A stretch of 37,837 nucleotides of DNA from Lactobacillus delbrueckii (lineage in GTDB: Bacteria; Bacillota; Bacilli; Lactobacillales; Lactobacillaceae). The notes under the pieces were generated by a model. The model was not told the DNA's origin and searched no databases. It saw only the letters and a program-made list of their open reading frames with translations. Positions 7,466 through 16,690 of this stretch are shown here, piece by piece. The translations under genes and the position numbers were made by a program. The DNA lies in the NCBI GenBank assembly GCA_004556255.1, contig SFHY01000002.1, positions 1 through 37,837 on the forward strand, in the 5' to 3' direction. The number at the start of each line of letters is the position of its first letter. Position 1 is the stretch's first letter.

Positions 7466-8566
7466 ATGGCTTTAACTGCTGGTATCGTCGGTTTGCCAAA
7501 CGTCGGCAAGTCAACTCTGTTTAACGCAATTACCAAGGCGGGCGCGGAAATGGCTAACTACCCATTCGCGACCATTGAACCGAACGTGGGGATGGTTGAA
7601 GTGCCGGACAAGCGCCTGGCCAGAATCCAGGAACTGATCCCGGCCAAGAAGGTTGTCCACACGACTTTTGAATTCACCGACATTGCCGGTTTGGTCAAGG
7701 GGGCTTCCAAGGGTGAAGGCCTGGGCAACAAGTTCCTGGAAAACATTCGCCAGACCGACGCCATCGTGCACGTGGTCCGGGCTTTTGACGATGAAAACAT
7801 CACTTCCGTCTCCGGCAAGGTTGACCCGGAAGAAGACATCGACACCATCAATCTGGAACTGATCTACGCTGACCTGGACTCAGTTGACCGCCGGATTGGC
7901 AAGGTGCAGAAGATGGCCCAGCAAAAGGACAAGGAAGCCATGGCTGAATACAATGTCCTGCAAAAGATCAAGCCAGTTCTGGAAGCCGGTGACCCGGTCC
8001 GGTCCATCAAGTTCACTGATGACGAAGCCAAGATCGTCAAGGGCCTCTTCCTCCTGACTTCCAAGCCGGTCATCTACGTGGCCAACATCGCGGAAGAATC
8101 CATGGCTGATCCGGAAAGCGACAAGTACTACCAAATCGTCAAGGCCCACGCCGACAAGGAAGGGGCTGGCTGCCTGGGCATCTCCGCGGCTATCGAAGAA
8201 GAAATCGCCGGTCTGGACGATGAAGAAAAGGCAGAAATGCTGGCGGCTGAAGGGGTCGAAGAATCCGGTTTGGACCGCTTGATCCGGGCTGCCTACCACC
8301 TGCTGGGCCTCAGAACCTTCTTTACGGCCGGGGGCAAGGAAACCCGGGCCTGGACCTTCCACCAGGGCATGAAGGCACCGCAAGTCGCCGGGGTCATCCA
8401 CTCCGACTTTGAACGGGGCTTCATCCGGGCCGAAGTCGTTTCCTTCGAAGACCTGGACAAGTACGAAAGCATGCAGAAGATCAAGGAAGCCGGCAGAGTC
8501 CGCCTGGAAGGCAAGGAATACGAAGTCCAGGACGGCGACATCATCGAATTCAGATTTAACGTATAA
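7466..8566 (+). CDS. ychF: Redox-regulated ATPase YchF (OBG-related)
   Basis: The 366-residue protein starts with GIVGLPNVGKSTLFNAITKA (G1), and has DIAGLVKGASKGEGLGN (G3) and VIYVANIAEES. In that last motif the usual NKxD of GTPases is NIAE, the NxxE variant that makes YchF/OLA1 proteins prefer ATP. A coiled-coil insertion follows, and the C-terminal TGS domain ends GKEYEVQDGDIIEFRFNV. YchF associates with ribosomes and proteasome/oxidative-stress pathways in other organisms. ATG 7466 has GAAAGAGGAAT upstream. It is 14 bases before the DUF1129 gene, probably the same transcript. Confidence 0.95.
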   Translation: MALTAGIVGLPNVGKSTLFNAITKAGAEMANYPFATIEPNVGMVEVPDKRLARIQELIPAKKVVHTTFEFTDIAGLVKGASKGEGLGNKFLENIRQTDAIVHVVRAFDDENITSVSGKVDPEEDIDTINLELIYADLDSVDRRIGKVQKMAQQKDKEAMAEYNVLQKIKPVLEAGDPVRSIKFTDDEAKIVKGLFLLTSKPVIYVANIAEESMADPESDKYYQIVKAHADKEGAGCLGISAAIEEEIAGLDDEEKAEMLAAEGVEESGLDRLIRAAYHLLGLRTFFTAGGKETRAWTFHQGMKAPQVAGVIHSDFERGFIRAEVVSFEDLDKYESMQKIKEAGRVRLEGKEYEVQDGDIIEFRFNV

Positions 8567-8580
8567 GGCAGGAGACAGAA

Positions 8581-9351
8581 GTGAGCGAAGAAAAGCAAGT
8601 TAAGAACGCTTCTCAAGCCAAGCTGCAAAAGCAGGGGCAGGCAGAAGCCAAGACGGAAAGCATCAAGCAGGAGAACCCGGAAGAACTCCGGGGGAAATTG
8701 TCCAACAAGAACAAGGACTACATCTACCGCTTGAAGAAGGAACTGGTTGCCGGCGGCATGAGCGAAGGCGATGCTGACACCCAGATTGACGGCCTTTTGC
8801 CGGAAATCTACGATGCCCAGATCAAGGGGCAGCCGGCCAACGTTTTGTTTGGCGCCGCGCCTAAGCTGAAGGCCAGCCAGATCCTGCACCCGGTTGTTAA
8901 GCCGGAAAAGGTGCCGGACAAGCTGGTGGCCCTGGACGGGGCCCTCTTCTACACGGCCATGCTGACGGTTCTGTTTGGGATCCTGCAATTGTTCACGGAC
9001 AACAGCAAGTCCACTTCCTCCGGTTCCGGGATCGTGACCTTGATCGTGATGGGTCTGGCCATGGGCTGGTACTTCACCAAACACAACTCCTGGATGCAGC
9101 CTGACCCGAAGACCGGCAAGCCGGCCTGGGGCAAGGTGATTTGGGGCCTGCTGGGGTCACTTTTGATCATCATGCTGATCGTCTTTGTCCTCTCAATTCC
9201 GGCCTTGTCCGTCATCAACCCGGTTCTGCCAGGCTGGGCTGACATCCTGGTAGCCGCTATTGCTTACGGGATCCGCTGGCTGGTTCGCCGTCACTACGGG
9301 ATTGAAGGGACCTCTCTCAGCCCGGACAAGCTGACCATGAAGAAAAAGTAA
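8581..9351 (+). CDS. DUF1129 family membrane protein
   Basis: The 256-residue product starts at GTG 8581, ten bases after AGGAGA. It has a charged Lys/Gln/Glu-rich N-terminus of about 40 residues, a conserved cytoplasmic segment LSNKNKDYIYRLKKELVAGG, then four predicted membrane segments (around ALFYTAMLTVLFGILQL, IVTLIVMGLAMGWYF, LLGSLLIIMLIVFVLSI and ADILVAAIAYGIRWLV). This matches DUF1129 proteins found after ychF in lactobacilli; no function is known. The hairpin at 9411-9437 ends the transcript. Confidence 0.8.
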   Translation: MSEEKQVKNASQAKLQKQGQAEAKTESIKQENPEELRGKLSNKNKDYIYRLKKELVAGGMSEGDADTQIDGLLPEIYDAQIKGQPANVLFGAAPKLKASQILHPVVKPEKVPDKLVALDGALFYTAMLTVLFGILQLFTDNSKSTSSGSGIVTLIVMGLAMGWYFTKHNSWMQPDPKTGKPAWGKVIWGLLGSLLIIMLIVFVLSIPALSVINPVLPGWADILVAAIAYGIRWLVRRHYGIEGTSLSPDKLTMKKK

Positions 9352-9410
9352 ATCAATAGCGTGCTTTTTAATCCCAATGGGTGTAAAATAAATAAGCTGA
9401 TAATTAAAGA

Positions 9411-9446
9411 ACAAATAGATGCTGAGCATCTATTTGTTTTTATTTA
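9411..9446 (+). terminator. Rho-independent terminator after the DUF1129 gene
   Basis: ACAAATAGATGC at 9411-9422 and GCATCTATTTGT at 9426-9437 form a perfect 12-bp stem with a TGA loop, followed by TTTTATTT. Confidence 0.92.
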
Positions 9447-9494
9447 ACGATTTTTTTATAAAAAGCGATGAGCAGTAAAAGAGGGAGGTCATTA

Positions 9495-11222
9495 ATGCTT
9501 AAGACTTTATTGAAGTCCGTCCGCCAGTACAAAAAAGAGACGCTCTTGTCTCCTTTGTGCGTGGTTGTCGAGGTCTTCATTGAAATGTATATCCCATATA
9601 TCATGGGACTCTTGATTGACAACGGGATCAACAAGGGGGACATGGACTACGTGCGCAAGATGGGTCTGTTCACCATCCTGCTGACCCTGGTCTCCCTGGT
9701 CCTGGGGGCCAGTGCCAGCTACTTCTCAGCCCACGCGGCAGCCGGCTTTACCGCTAACCTCCGCCAGGACATGTTCTATCACATGCAGGACTTTTCATTT
9801 GAAAACATTGACAAGTTTTCCAGCGCCAGTCTGGTGACCCGGCTGACGACCGACACCAACAACATCCAGCAGGCCTACCAGATGAGCATCAGAATGGCCG
9901 TCCGGGCTCCGTTTATGATGATCATTTCCCTGTTCATGGCAGTTTCGATCAGCTGGAGACTGACCCTGGTCTTCCTCGTGGCTGTTCCGGTTTTGGCTCT
10001 GGCCATGATCTTGATCATCAAGAATGCCCGGCCATACTTCCCGAGAATCTTCCGGGCCTATGACGAACTGAACCGGAAGGTCCGGGAAAACATCCGCGGG
10101 GTCCGGGAAGTCAAGACTTACGTCCACGAAGAAGAGCAGATCGAGAACTTTGAAAAGTCCACCAGCAAGATCTACAAGCTCTTCAGCCGGGCCATGTTTA
10201 TCATGGCCTTCAACGGCCCGGTCATGACCCTAATGATCGATGCTGTTATGCTGGCCCTGTCCTGGTTCGGGGCAAAACTGATCGTGGGCCATCAACTGGC
10301 TACCGGTCAGCTGGTCTCCATGTTCTCTTACACCATGTCTATCCTGATGTCCTTAATGATCCTGTCCATGATCTTCACCCAGCTGATGATGGCCCAGTCA
10401 AGCGGCCACCGGGTAGCTGACGTCTTGACGGCTAAGCCGACCATCGTCAACCCGGCCAAGTCACCTTTGACCAGCGTGACCAACGGGGAAATCGTTTTTG
10501 ACCACGTTGACTTCAAGTACGACAAGGAAGATGTCCACTATGCCTTAAAGGATATTGACCTCCGGATCAAGTCCGGGGAAACTTTGGGGATTATCGGGGA
10601 AACCGGGTCTTCCAAGTCAACCTTGATTTCCATGATTCCCCGCCTTTACGACGTGACCGGCGGGGCAGTCAGAGTCGGCGGTCACAACGTGCGCTCTTAC
10701 GACCTTAAGACCCTGCGCGACAACGTGGCGGTCGTTTTGCAAAAGAATGTCCTTTTCTCCGGTACTATCAAGGACAACCTCAAGTGGGGGAATGAAAAGG
10801 CCAGCGACGAGGAAATCGTCCGGGCAGCCAAGATTGCCCACGCTGACGGCTTTATCCGGGAAATGCCGGACGGCTATGACACCATGGTCGAACAAGGCGG
10901 CAACAATGTTTCCGGTGGGCAAAAGCAGCGGATCACGATCGCCCGGGCCCTGTTGAAGAAGCCGAAGATCCTGATCCTGGACGACTCCACCAGTGCCGTC
11001 GACACCAAGACTGAACGGGAAATCCGGGAAGCCTTGAAGCGGGACCTGCCGGAAACGACCAAGATCATCATTTCCCAGCGGATCGTCTCCATCAAGGATG
11101 CCGACCGGATCGTGGTCATGAACCACGGAAAGATCGAAGACGTCGGAACCCACGATGAACTGATCAAGCGCAACGACTTGTACTCATCCATCGCCAAGTT
11201 CCAGGAAGAAAACAGCAAGTAG
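9495..11222 (+). CDS. Multidrug-type ABC exporter half-transporter, degenerate ATP site
   Basis: This 575-residue protein has an N-terminal six-helix exporter domain and a C-terminal ATPase. Walker A is GETGSSKST near 368, the signature is NVSGGQKQR near 471, and Walker B is LILDDSTSAVD near 494. The catalytic Glu after Walker B is Asp, and the switch His is Gln (IIISQRIVS). These changes define the non-catalytic half of heterodimeric exporters such as LmrCD and BmrCD. ATG 9495 is preferred because GGGAGG lies seven bases upstream; the ATG at 9468 has no site. The partner starts ten bases after its stop. Substrate is unknown; drugs, lipids and peptides are all possible. Confidence 0.9.
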   Translation: MLKTLLKSVRQYKKETLLSPLCVVVEVFIEMYIPYIMGLLIDNGINKGDMDYVRKMGLFTILLTLVSLVLGASASYFSAHAAAGFTANLRQDMFYHMQDFSFENIDKFSSASLVTRLTTDTNNIQQAYQMSIRMAVRAPFMMIISLFMAVSISWRLTLVFLVAVPVLALAMILIIKNARPYFPRIFRAYDELNRKVRENIRGVREVKTYVHEEEQIENFEKSTSKIYKLFSRAMFIMAFNGPVMTLMIDAVMLALSWFGAKLIVGHQLATGQLVSMFSYTMSILMSLMILSMIFTQLMMAQSSGHRVADVLTAKPTIVNPAKSPLTSVTNGEIVFDHVDFKYDKEDVHYALKDIDLRIKSGETLGIIGETGSSKSTLISMIPRLYDVTGGAVRVGGHNVRSYDLKTLRDNVAVVLQKNVLFSGTIKDNLKWGNEKASDEEIVRAAKIAHADGFIREMPDGYDTMVEQGGNNVSGGQKQRITIARALLKKPKILILDDSTSAVDTKTEREIREALKRDLPETTKIIISQRIVSIKDADRIVVMNHGKIEDVGTHDELIKRNDLYSSIAKFQEENSK

Positions 11223-11232
11223 GTGATAATCG

Positions 11233-13077
11233 ATGACTAAAAAACAAGCTCAGCAACCATCACAAATGCAGACCTTGATCCGTCTGCTGAAATACGTCTA
11301 CCGGGTTAGCCCGGCGTCTTTGATTATCTCCCTGGTCTCCGTGATCATCAGCGCGGCGGCTTCCGTTGCCGGCTCCTTGTTCATTGAACAGGTTATCGAC
11401 CGCTACATCACGCCCATGCTTAAGCAAAAGAGCCCGGACTTCGGCCCTCTGGCTCACGCGGTTTTGCTCATGGCCGGCGTTTACGCCATCGGTCTGGTCG
11501 CCAACTACCTTTTCACCTTGCTGATGATGGTCTTGTCCCAGCAGGTGCAAAAGCAAATCAGAAATGAAATGTTTACCCACATGCAGCGGCTGCCGATCGC
11601 CTTTTTTGACCAGAACGAATACGGCGACATCATGTCTCGCTACACTAACGACATCGACACCTTGATGCAGATGATCTCCCAGGCCCTGCCGATGTTCGCT
11701 AACTCTGTCTTTTCAGTAGTCTTCGTTTTGGCGGGGATGTTCTACCTCAGCTGGCAATTGACCCTGGTTTCCCTGGTAGTGGTTCTCCTGTCCTTAGGCG
11801 TTGTCCGCTACTTGACCGGCAAGTCCAGCTACTACTTTGACCAGCAGCAGAAGACTGTGGGGACGGTCAACGGCTACAACGAAGAAATGCTTAACGGCTT
11901 GAAGGTCATCAAGGTCTTCTCCCATGAACCGGAAGCCAAGGCCGACTTTGACCGCTACAATGACCAGCTGCGGATTGCCTCAGGCAAGGCCAACACCTAT
12001 GCCACCATCTTGTTCCCAATCATGGGCAATATCGGCAACCTGCTCTACGTTTTGATCGCCTTGCTCGGCGGGGCGGCAATCTTAGCCGGCAACATTCCGC
12101 TGACCTTGGGGGCCCTGGCTTCCTTCATGCAGCTGTCCAAGGGCTTCATCATGCCGATCGCCCAGATCTCCCAGCAGCTGAACGCTATTGTCCTGGCCAT
12201 TGCCGGGGCCCGGCGGATTTTCCAGGTCCTGGATGAAAAAGTTGAAGTCGACGACGGCCAGGTAACTATCGAAGAAAAGCCGGGTGTCAAGAATGCCTGG
12301 CAGTGGAAGGTGCCGACCGAAAACGGCTTTAAGTACGTGCCAGTCAAGGGCCATATCGTTTTTGACCACGTCAACTTCGGATATGTGCCGGGCAAGCAGA
12401 TCCTGCACGACATTTCCCTTGAAGCCAAGCCGGGCATGAAGGTGGCCCTGGTCGGGGAAACGGGGGCCGGGAAGACCACCATTTCCAGCATGATCAACCG
12501 CTTCTATGAAATCAATTCCGGCACGATCACTTATGACGGGATCGACATCAAGGACATCAAGAAGGATGACCTCCGCAAGTCTGTCTCCATCGTCTTGCAG
12601 GAAACTCACATGTTTACCGGCAACATCATGGAAAACATCCGCTTCGGCCGGCCTGACGCCTCAGATGACGACGTCTACCAGGCAGCCCGCCTGGCCCGGG
12701 CCGACGAGTTCATCCATGACCTGGATGACGGCTATGAAACGGTGATCGACGGGGGCGGCAGCGACCTCTCCCAAGGGCAGCTGCAGCTGCTCTCCATCGC
12801 CCGGGCCATGATCGCTGACAAGCCGGTCATGATTCTGGACGAAGCCACCAGTTCCATCGATACCCGGACTGAGCGCCTGGTGCAAGCCGGGATGGACAAC
12901 CTTTTGGCTGGCCGGACCAGCTTTGTTATCGCCCACCGTCTGTCCACCATCGTCAACTCCGACTTGATCATGGTCCTGGACCACGGCCGGGTCCTGGAAG
13001 CCGGCAACCACGACCAGCTTCTGGCCAAGCAGGGCTACTACTACGAGCTCTACACCGGCAAAAAAGAAATCCAATAA
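11233..13077 (+). CDS. Multidrug-type ABC exporter half-transporter, catalytic subunit
   Basis: The 614-residue partner has six membrane helices and an ATPase domain with Walker A GETGAGKTT near 408, Q-loop VLQETHMF, signature LSQGQLQLLSIARAM near 510, Walker B MILDEATSSID near 533 with the catalytic Glu, and the switch His in IAHRLST. The canonical Walker B and H-loop complement the defects of the upstream protein. An insertion of about 25 residues before the ATPase (PGVKNAWQWKVPTENGFKYV) is seen in the larger subunit of such pairs. ATG 11233 follows AGGTGATAATCG. The hairpin at 13111-13134 ends the two-gene operon, and a two-component system follows, which may or may not regulate it. Confidence 0.92.
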   Translation: MTKKQAQQPSQMQTLIRLLKYVYRVSPASLIISLVSVIISAAASVAGSLFIEQVIDRYITPMLKQKSPDFGPLAHAVLLMAGVYAIGLVANYLFTLLMMVLSQQVQKQIRNEMFTHMQRLPIAFFDQNEYGDIMSRYTNDIDTLMQMISQALPMFANSVFSVVFVLAGMFYLSWQLTLVSLVVVLLSLGVVRYLTGKSSYYFDQQQKTVGTVNGYNEEMLNGLKVIKVFSHEPEAKADFDRYNDQLRIASGKANTYATILFPIMGNIGNLLYVLIALLGGAAILAGNIPLTLGALASFMQLSKGFIMPIAQISQQLNAIVLAIAGARRIFQVLDEKVEVDDGQVTIEEKPGVKNAWQWKVPTENGFKYVPVKGHIVFDHVNFGYVPGKQILHDISLEAKPGMKVALVGETGAGKTTISSMINRFYEINSGTITYDGIDIKDIKKDDLRKSVSIVLQETHMFTGNIMENIRFGRPDASDDDVYQAARLARADEFIHDLDDGYETVIDGGGSDLSQGQLQLLSIARAMIADKPVMILDEATSSIDTRTERLVQAGMDNLLAGRTSFVIAHRLSTIVNSDLIMVLDHGRVLEAGNHDQLLAKQGYYYELYTGKKEIQ

Positions 13078-13110
13078 GAGCGAATCTTATGTTTTGCTAA
13101 AATCCAAGTC

Positions 13111-13138
13111 AGAGCGTACGTCAAAGTACGCTCTTTTT
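13111..13138 (+). terminator. Rho-independent terminator after the ABC exporter pair
   Basis: AGAGCGTAC at 13111-13119 pairs with GTACGCTCT at 13126-13134 and is followed by TTTTT. Confidence 0.9.
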
Positions 13139-13205
13139 GGTATATTGGTTAAAATAAAAGGTACAATATAGGATAGATAAGTTTGGAATAGAAGAGGTTT
13201 TGCAA

Positions 13206-13892
13206 ATGAAAATTCTCGTTGTCGATGATGACCACGAAATCGTGGAACTCTTAAGCATTTATTTGAAGAACGAAGGCTATGAGCCGCTTGCCGCCTACAA
13301 TGGCAAGGAAGCTTTGACCAAGCTCTCAACCACGCCGGATATCGCCTTGATGATTCTGGACGTGATGATGCCGAACATGTCAGGCATCGATGTGGTCAAG
13401 GAAGTTCGCAAGGATTCTGACATTCCGATTATCATCGTCAGCGCCAAGACCGGCGACATGGACAAGATCCAGGGCCTGATCACCGGGGCCGACGACTACG
13501 TGTCCAAGCCTTTCAACCCCCTGGAAGTCATGGCCCGGGTCCGGTCCCTTTTGCGCCGCAGCCAGAAGCAAGTCAAGGAAGAGGAGCCTGACGTTTTGGA
13601 AGTCGGGCCTCTGATCATCAACAAGGACTCCCATGAGGTCAAGACGGTTGAAGGTAAGGAAATCCAGCTGACAGCCCTGGAATTCGGCATTCTTTACCTT
13701 TTGGCCAGCCACCCCAACCGGGTCTTCTCAGCTGATGAGATCTTCGAGCGGGTTTGGCAGCAAGAGTCCATTGTCAGCGCCAAGACGGTCATGGTTCACG
13801 TTTCCCACTTGCGGGACAAGATCCAGAAGGCCACCGACGGCGAAGAAGTCATCAAGACTGTATGGGGTGTAGGTTACAAGGTTGAAGCCTAA
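13206..13892 (+). CDS. OmpR/PhoB-type response regulator (VanR-like)
   Basis: This 228-residue regulator has a receiver domain beginning MKILVVDDDHEIVELLSIYL, phospho-acceptor Asp 52 in LMILDVMMPNMSG, the switch Thr/Ser in IIVSAKTG and Lys in DDYVSKPFNP. A winged-helix output domain follows, from about residue 130 (ELTALEFGILYLLASHPNRV-like region) with the closing VWGVGYKVE. ATG 13206 follows GAGAAGAGGTT-type sequence; an in-frame TTG at 13200 overlaps it. The histidine kinase gene overlaps the stop by 11 bases. The kinase resembles VanS in its core, so this pair is called VanRS-like. That is family resemblance only, since no van resistance enzymes are present. Confidence 0.9.
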   Translation: MKILVVDDDHEIVELLSIYLKNEGYEPLAAYNGKEALTKLSTTPDIALMILDVMMPNMSGIDVVKEVRKDSDIPIIIVSAKTGDMDKIQGLITGADDYVSKPFNPLEVMARVRSLLRRSQKQVKEEEPDVLEVGPLIINKDSHEVKTVEGKEIQLTALEFGILYLLASHPNRVFSADEIFERVWQQESIVSAKTVMVHVSHLRDKIQKATDGEEVIKTVWGVGYKVEA

Positions 13893-15090
13893 GCAAGACA
13901 AAGAAAAACAAGTCGTTCAGGGCAAGCGGCCCCGGGTCAAGCTGACCGCGGCTGAGAAGAGCGAGCTTTTTGCTGAAGGCGTGGTGACGGTCATCATCAT
14001 GCTGCTCTTGAATATGTCCGTCATCATCCTCTACCATTTAGCGGTCCTGCAGGACAAGAGCCTGGTCAACGGCATTTATTTTTTGAAAAAGACCATGACG
14101 ATCGGACCGGGCTACCATATCTGGTCCTGGGAAAGAATCGGGATCATTTTGATGGGGATCGCCGATGTCATCGTCTTGTACTGGCGCTTAATCCGCCGCT
14201 ACCACCAGATGCAGCTGCGGCACATCATTTCCGAATTGCACTATATTGCCAACGGCCACTTTGATCACCGGATTTCCTTCAGCGTCAACACCGACATGCA
14301 GAAGGTGATCGACTCCATCAACTCCCTGGTTGACTCAACCGTGGGGGCGATCAATGAAGAAAAGGCGATCGAGCAGTCGAAAGACGAACTGATCACCAAT
14401 GTTTCCCACGATATCCGGACCCCTTTGACCAGCATCATCGGCTACCTGGGCCTGCTGAAGAACGGGGCCGTGACCAGCCAGGAGGACATGCTCAAGTACA
14501 TCAATATCGCCTATGACAAGGCTGAGCAGATGAAGTCCCTGGCCAACGACCTCTTTGAGTACACCACCTTGAAGTCGACCAAGACCAAGCTGAACGTGAC
14601 CCCGATCAATATCAAGGGCATGATGGAGCAGGTGGCGGCCGGCTTTGAGCTGGAAGCGGAGAAGAAGGGCATTGCCTTTAGCGTCAAGGCCCGGCCGGAC
14701 GACTTGATCGTCAATGCTGACGTGGAAAAATTGGTCCGGGTCTACAATAACTTGATCTCCAATGCCTTGAAATACGCGGCTGGGGCCAGCCGGATCAACC
14801 TGGTAGCCAATTTGATCAACCACGAGCAGGTTGAGCTGCGGGTGGAGAATAATGGGGAACCGATTCCCAAGGACAAATTGAAGAAGATTTTTGACCGCTT
14901 CTACCGGGTGGAAAGCTCGCGCAATACCAAGACCGGGGGCACGGGCTTAGGCCTGTCCATTGTCCAGGGGGTCGTTGAGCTGCACGGGGGGACGATCCGC
15001 TGTGAATCAAACAAGGATTGGACCAGTTTCATCATTCTCTTGCCCCGGGATCCCCAGGCAAACAACTTCGCTCTTAGACCTGTGGTATAA
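13882..15090 (+). CDS. Sensor histidine kinase (VanS-like)
   Basis: This 402-residue kinase starts at TTG 13882 inside the end of the regulator gene, so translation is probably coupled. It has two membrane segments (VVTVIIMLLLNMSVIILYH and IGIILMGIADVIVLYW) with a short outside loop of about 45 residues, then a HAMP-like region, the phosphorylation box VSHDIRTPLTSIIGYL with His near residue 176, the N box NLISNALKYA, and the FDRFYRVESSRN and TGGTGLGLSIV ATP-lid boxes. The small extracellular part suggests membrane or cell-wall sensing. The segment YDKAEQMKSLANDLFEYT is close to VanS. The last codons contain an extended -10 for the next gene. Confidence 0.9.
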   Translation: MKPKQDKEKQVVQGKRPRVKLTAAEKSELFAEGVVTVIIMLLLNMSVIILYHLAVLQDKSLVNGIYFLKKTMTIGPGYHIWSWERIGIILMGIADVIVLYWRLIRRYHQMQLRHIISELHYIANGHFDHRISFSVNTDMQKVIDSINSLVDSTVGAINEEKAIEQSKDELITNVSHDIRTPLTSIIGYLGLLKNGAVTSQEDMLKYINIAYDKAEQMKSLANDLFEYTTLKSTKTKLNVTPINIKGMMEQVAAGFELEAEKKGIAFSVKARPDDLIVNADVEKLVRVYNNLISNALKYAAGASRINLVANLINHEQVELRVENNGEPIPKDKLKKIFDRFYRVESSRNTKTGGTGLGLSIVQGVVELHGGTIRCESNKDWTSFIILLPRDPQANNFALRPVV

Positions 15091-15091
15091 T
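15083..15091 (+). promoter_or_regulatory. Extended -10 promoter for murE
   Basis: TGG immediately before a perfect TATAAT (15086-15091) forms an extended -10 that overlaps the kinase stop codon. No good -35 is present. Transcription would begin near 15098, leaving a 29-base leader with the GAGGAG ribosome site. Confidence 0.6.
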
Positions 15092-15126
15092 TTGAACTGA
15101 ATCTTAATTGACAGTGAGGAGTAAAA

Positions 15127-16677
15127 ATGAGCATCTCATTAAACACCTGTATTTTAATCTTAAAAGAACACCACCTGCTCAAGTCCAGTGCCGTCCAGGA
15201 CACTGTCCAGACCAGAATGGAGGCAGTTTCTTATGACTCACGTGACGTCCAGAACAACAGCCTCTTCTTCTGCAAGGGGGCAGGCTTCCGGCCAACCTAC
15301 CTGACCATGGCCAAGGAAAACGGGGCAATTGCCTACGTGGCTGAGCAGCCATACCCGGAAGGCACGGGGATGCACGCCTTGATCGTTCGCAACGTGTCCA
15401 AGGCGATGGCCCTTTTGTCAGCTGCCTTCTACCGCTTCCCGCAAGACGACCTCTTCCTGGTTGGCTTTACCGGGACCAAGGGCAAGACCACTTCCGCCTA
15501 CTTCTTAAAGGGGATGCTGGACCAGCTCAACGGCGGCCGGACTGCTCTTTTGTCCTCAGTCAACAACATCCTCGGGCCGGCTCCGGAAGACACCTTCAAG
15601 TCCAGCTTGACCACGCCGGAATCACTGGACTTGTTCAGAGACATGCGGCGGGCAGTTGACAACGGCATGACCCACATGGTTATGGAAGTGTCATCCCAAG
15701 CCTACAAGAAGAGCCGGGTCTTTGGCTTGACCTACGACCTGGGCTTCTTCTTGAACATCAGCCCGGACCACATCGGGGTCAACGAGCACCCGAACTTTGA
15801 GGACTACCTCCACTGCAAGCTGCAGCTTTTGGTCAACTCCCGCAAGTGCATCATCAACGCGGAAACCGACCGTTTCGCCGATGTTTACGCGGCAGCGACG
15901 ACCACGACCAACCCGGACAGCATCTACCTGTTTGCCCGGGACGGCTTTGAAAACCCGGATCTGAAGAAGCCGATCGACTTCCGCTACAAGTCCGTGGAAA
16001 CTGACCTGGCTGAAACCAAGTTCACCTTGACTACGGCTTCAAGCAAGGCCCACAAGCTGCCAATCTCTGGTGAATACACTTTGCAGATGATCGGCGACTT
16101 CAACGAAACCAACGCAACCGGCGCCATCATCGGGGCTGGCCTGGCCGGGATGAGCTATGAAGACTGCGCCAAGGGGATCCGGCACGTGACCATCCCAGGC
16201 CGGATGGAAACTGTCACGACCCAAAAGCATGGCTTGATTGTGGTGGACTATGCCCACAACAAGGCCTCCATGCTGGCTTTGATGCGGTTCATGCGCCGGG
16301 AATTCACCAACCCCCGGGTTATCGTCGTGGTCGGCGCGCCTGGGGACAAGGGGATTTCCCGCCGGCCTGGCTTCAGCGAAAGTTTGACGGCGGAAGCTGA
16401 CAAGGCCTACTTGACCACGGACGACCCTGGTTTTGAAAATGCCCAGGACATCTGCGAGGAAATCGATGCCGGGATCGACCACTCCAAGTGTGAAACGGTT
16501 ATCGAACTGGATCGGGAAAAGGCCATCAAGGAAGCTATTTCCGAAGCTGGCCCGGATGACGTGGTCCTGCTCTGCGGTAAGGGGGCTGACGCCTTCCAGA
16601 AGATCCGCGGGGTAGACACCCCATATGCCGGCGACATTGTCATCGCCCGGCAGGTGGTCCAGGAATTAGAAAAGTAA
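15127..16677 (+). CDS. murE: UDP-N-acetylmuramoyl-tripeptide synthetase MurE (probably L-lysine-adding)
   Basis: This 516-residue Mur ligase adds the third amino acid to UDP-MurNAc-L-Ala-D-Glu in the cytosol. It shows an N-terminal domain with SYDSRDVQNNSLFFC, the ATP-binding loop GTKGKTT at 116-122, TTPESLDLFR, MEVSSQAYKKSRVFGL, and NISPDHIGVNEHPNFEDY. The meso-DAP enzymes carry DNPR in the amino-acid site; here the place reads TDDPGFEN near 431-437, which fits a lysine-adding enzyme. ATG 15127 follows GAGGAG. The aspartate racemase gene follows after 13 bases. That fits peptidoglycan of the L-Lys-D-Asp type, where stem Lys is made by MurE and the bridge D-Asp by the racemase. Confidence 0.9.
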   Translation: MSISLNTCILILKEHHLLKSSAVQDTVQTRMEAVSYDSRDVQNNSLFFCKGAGFRPTYLTMAKENGAIAYVAEQPYPEGTGMHALIVRNVSKAMALLSAAFYRFPQDDLFLVGFTGTKGKTTSAYFLKGMLDQLNGGRTALLSSVNNILGPAPEDTFKSSLTTPESLDLFRDMRRAVDNGMTHMVMEVSSQAYKKSRVFGLTYDLGFFLNISPDHIGVNEHPNFEDYLHCKLQLLVNSRKCIINAETDRFADVYAAATTTTNPDSIYLFARDGFENPDLKKPIDFRYKSVETDLAETKFTLTTASSKAHKLPISGEYTLQMIGDFNETNATGAIIGAGLAGMSYEDCAKGIRHVTIPGRMETVTTQKHGLIVVDYAHNKASMLALMRFMRREFTNPRVIVVVGAPGDKGISRRPGFSESLTAEADKAYLTTDDPGFENAQDICEEIDAGIDHSKCETVIELDREKAIKEAISEAGPDDVVLLCGKGADAFQKIRGVDTPYAGDIVIARQVVQELEK

Positions 16678-16690
16678 GGATTGATATTTA

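Noticed and set aside
8293-9084. Minus-strand reading frame of 263 codons across ychF and the DUF1129 gene
   Set aside because: It overlaps two well-supported genes and shows no family signature.
13162-13167. TACAAT as -10 for the two-component operon
   Set aside because: No -35 at acceptable spacing (nearest TTGGTA is 19 bases away) and no extended TG; too weak to list.
13206-15090. Vancomycin resistance operon
   Set aside because: Only the regulator pair resembles VanRS. No VanH, VanA-type ligase or VanX gene is present.
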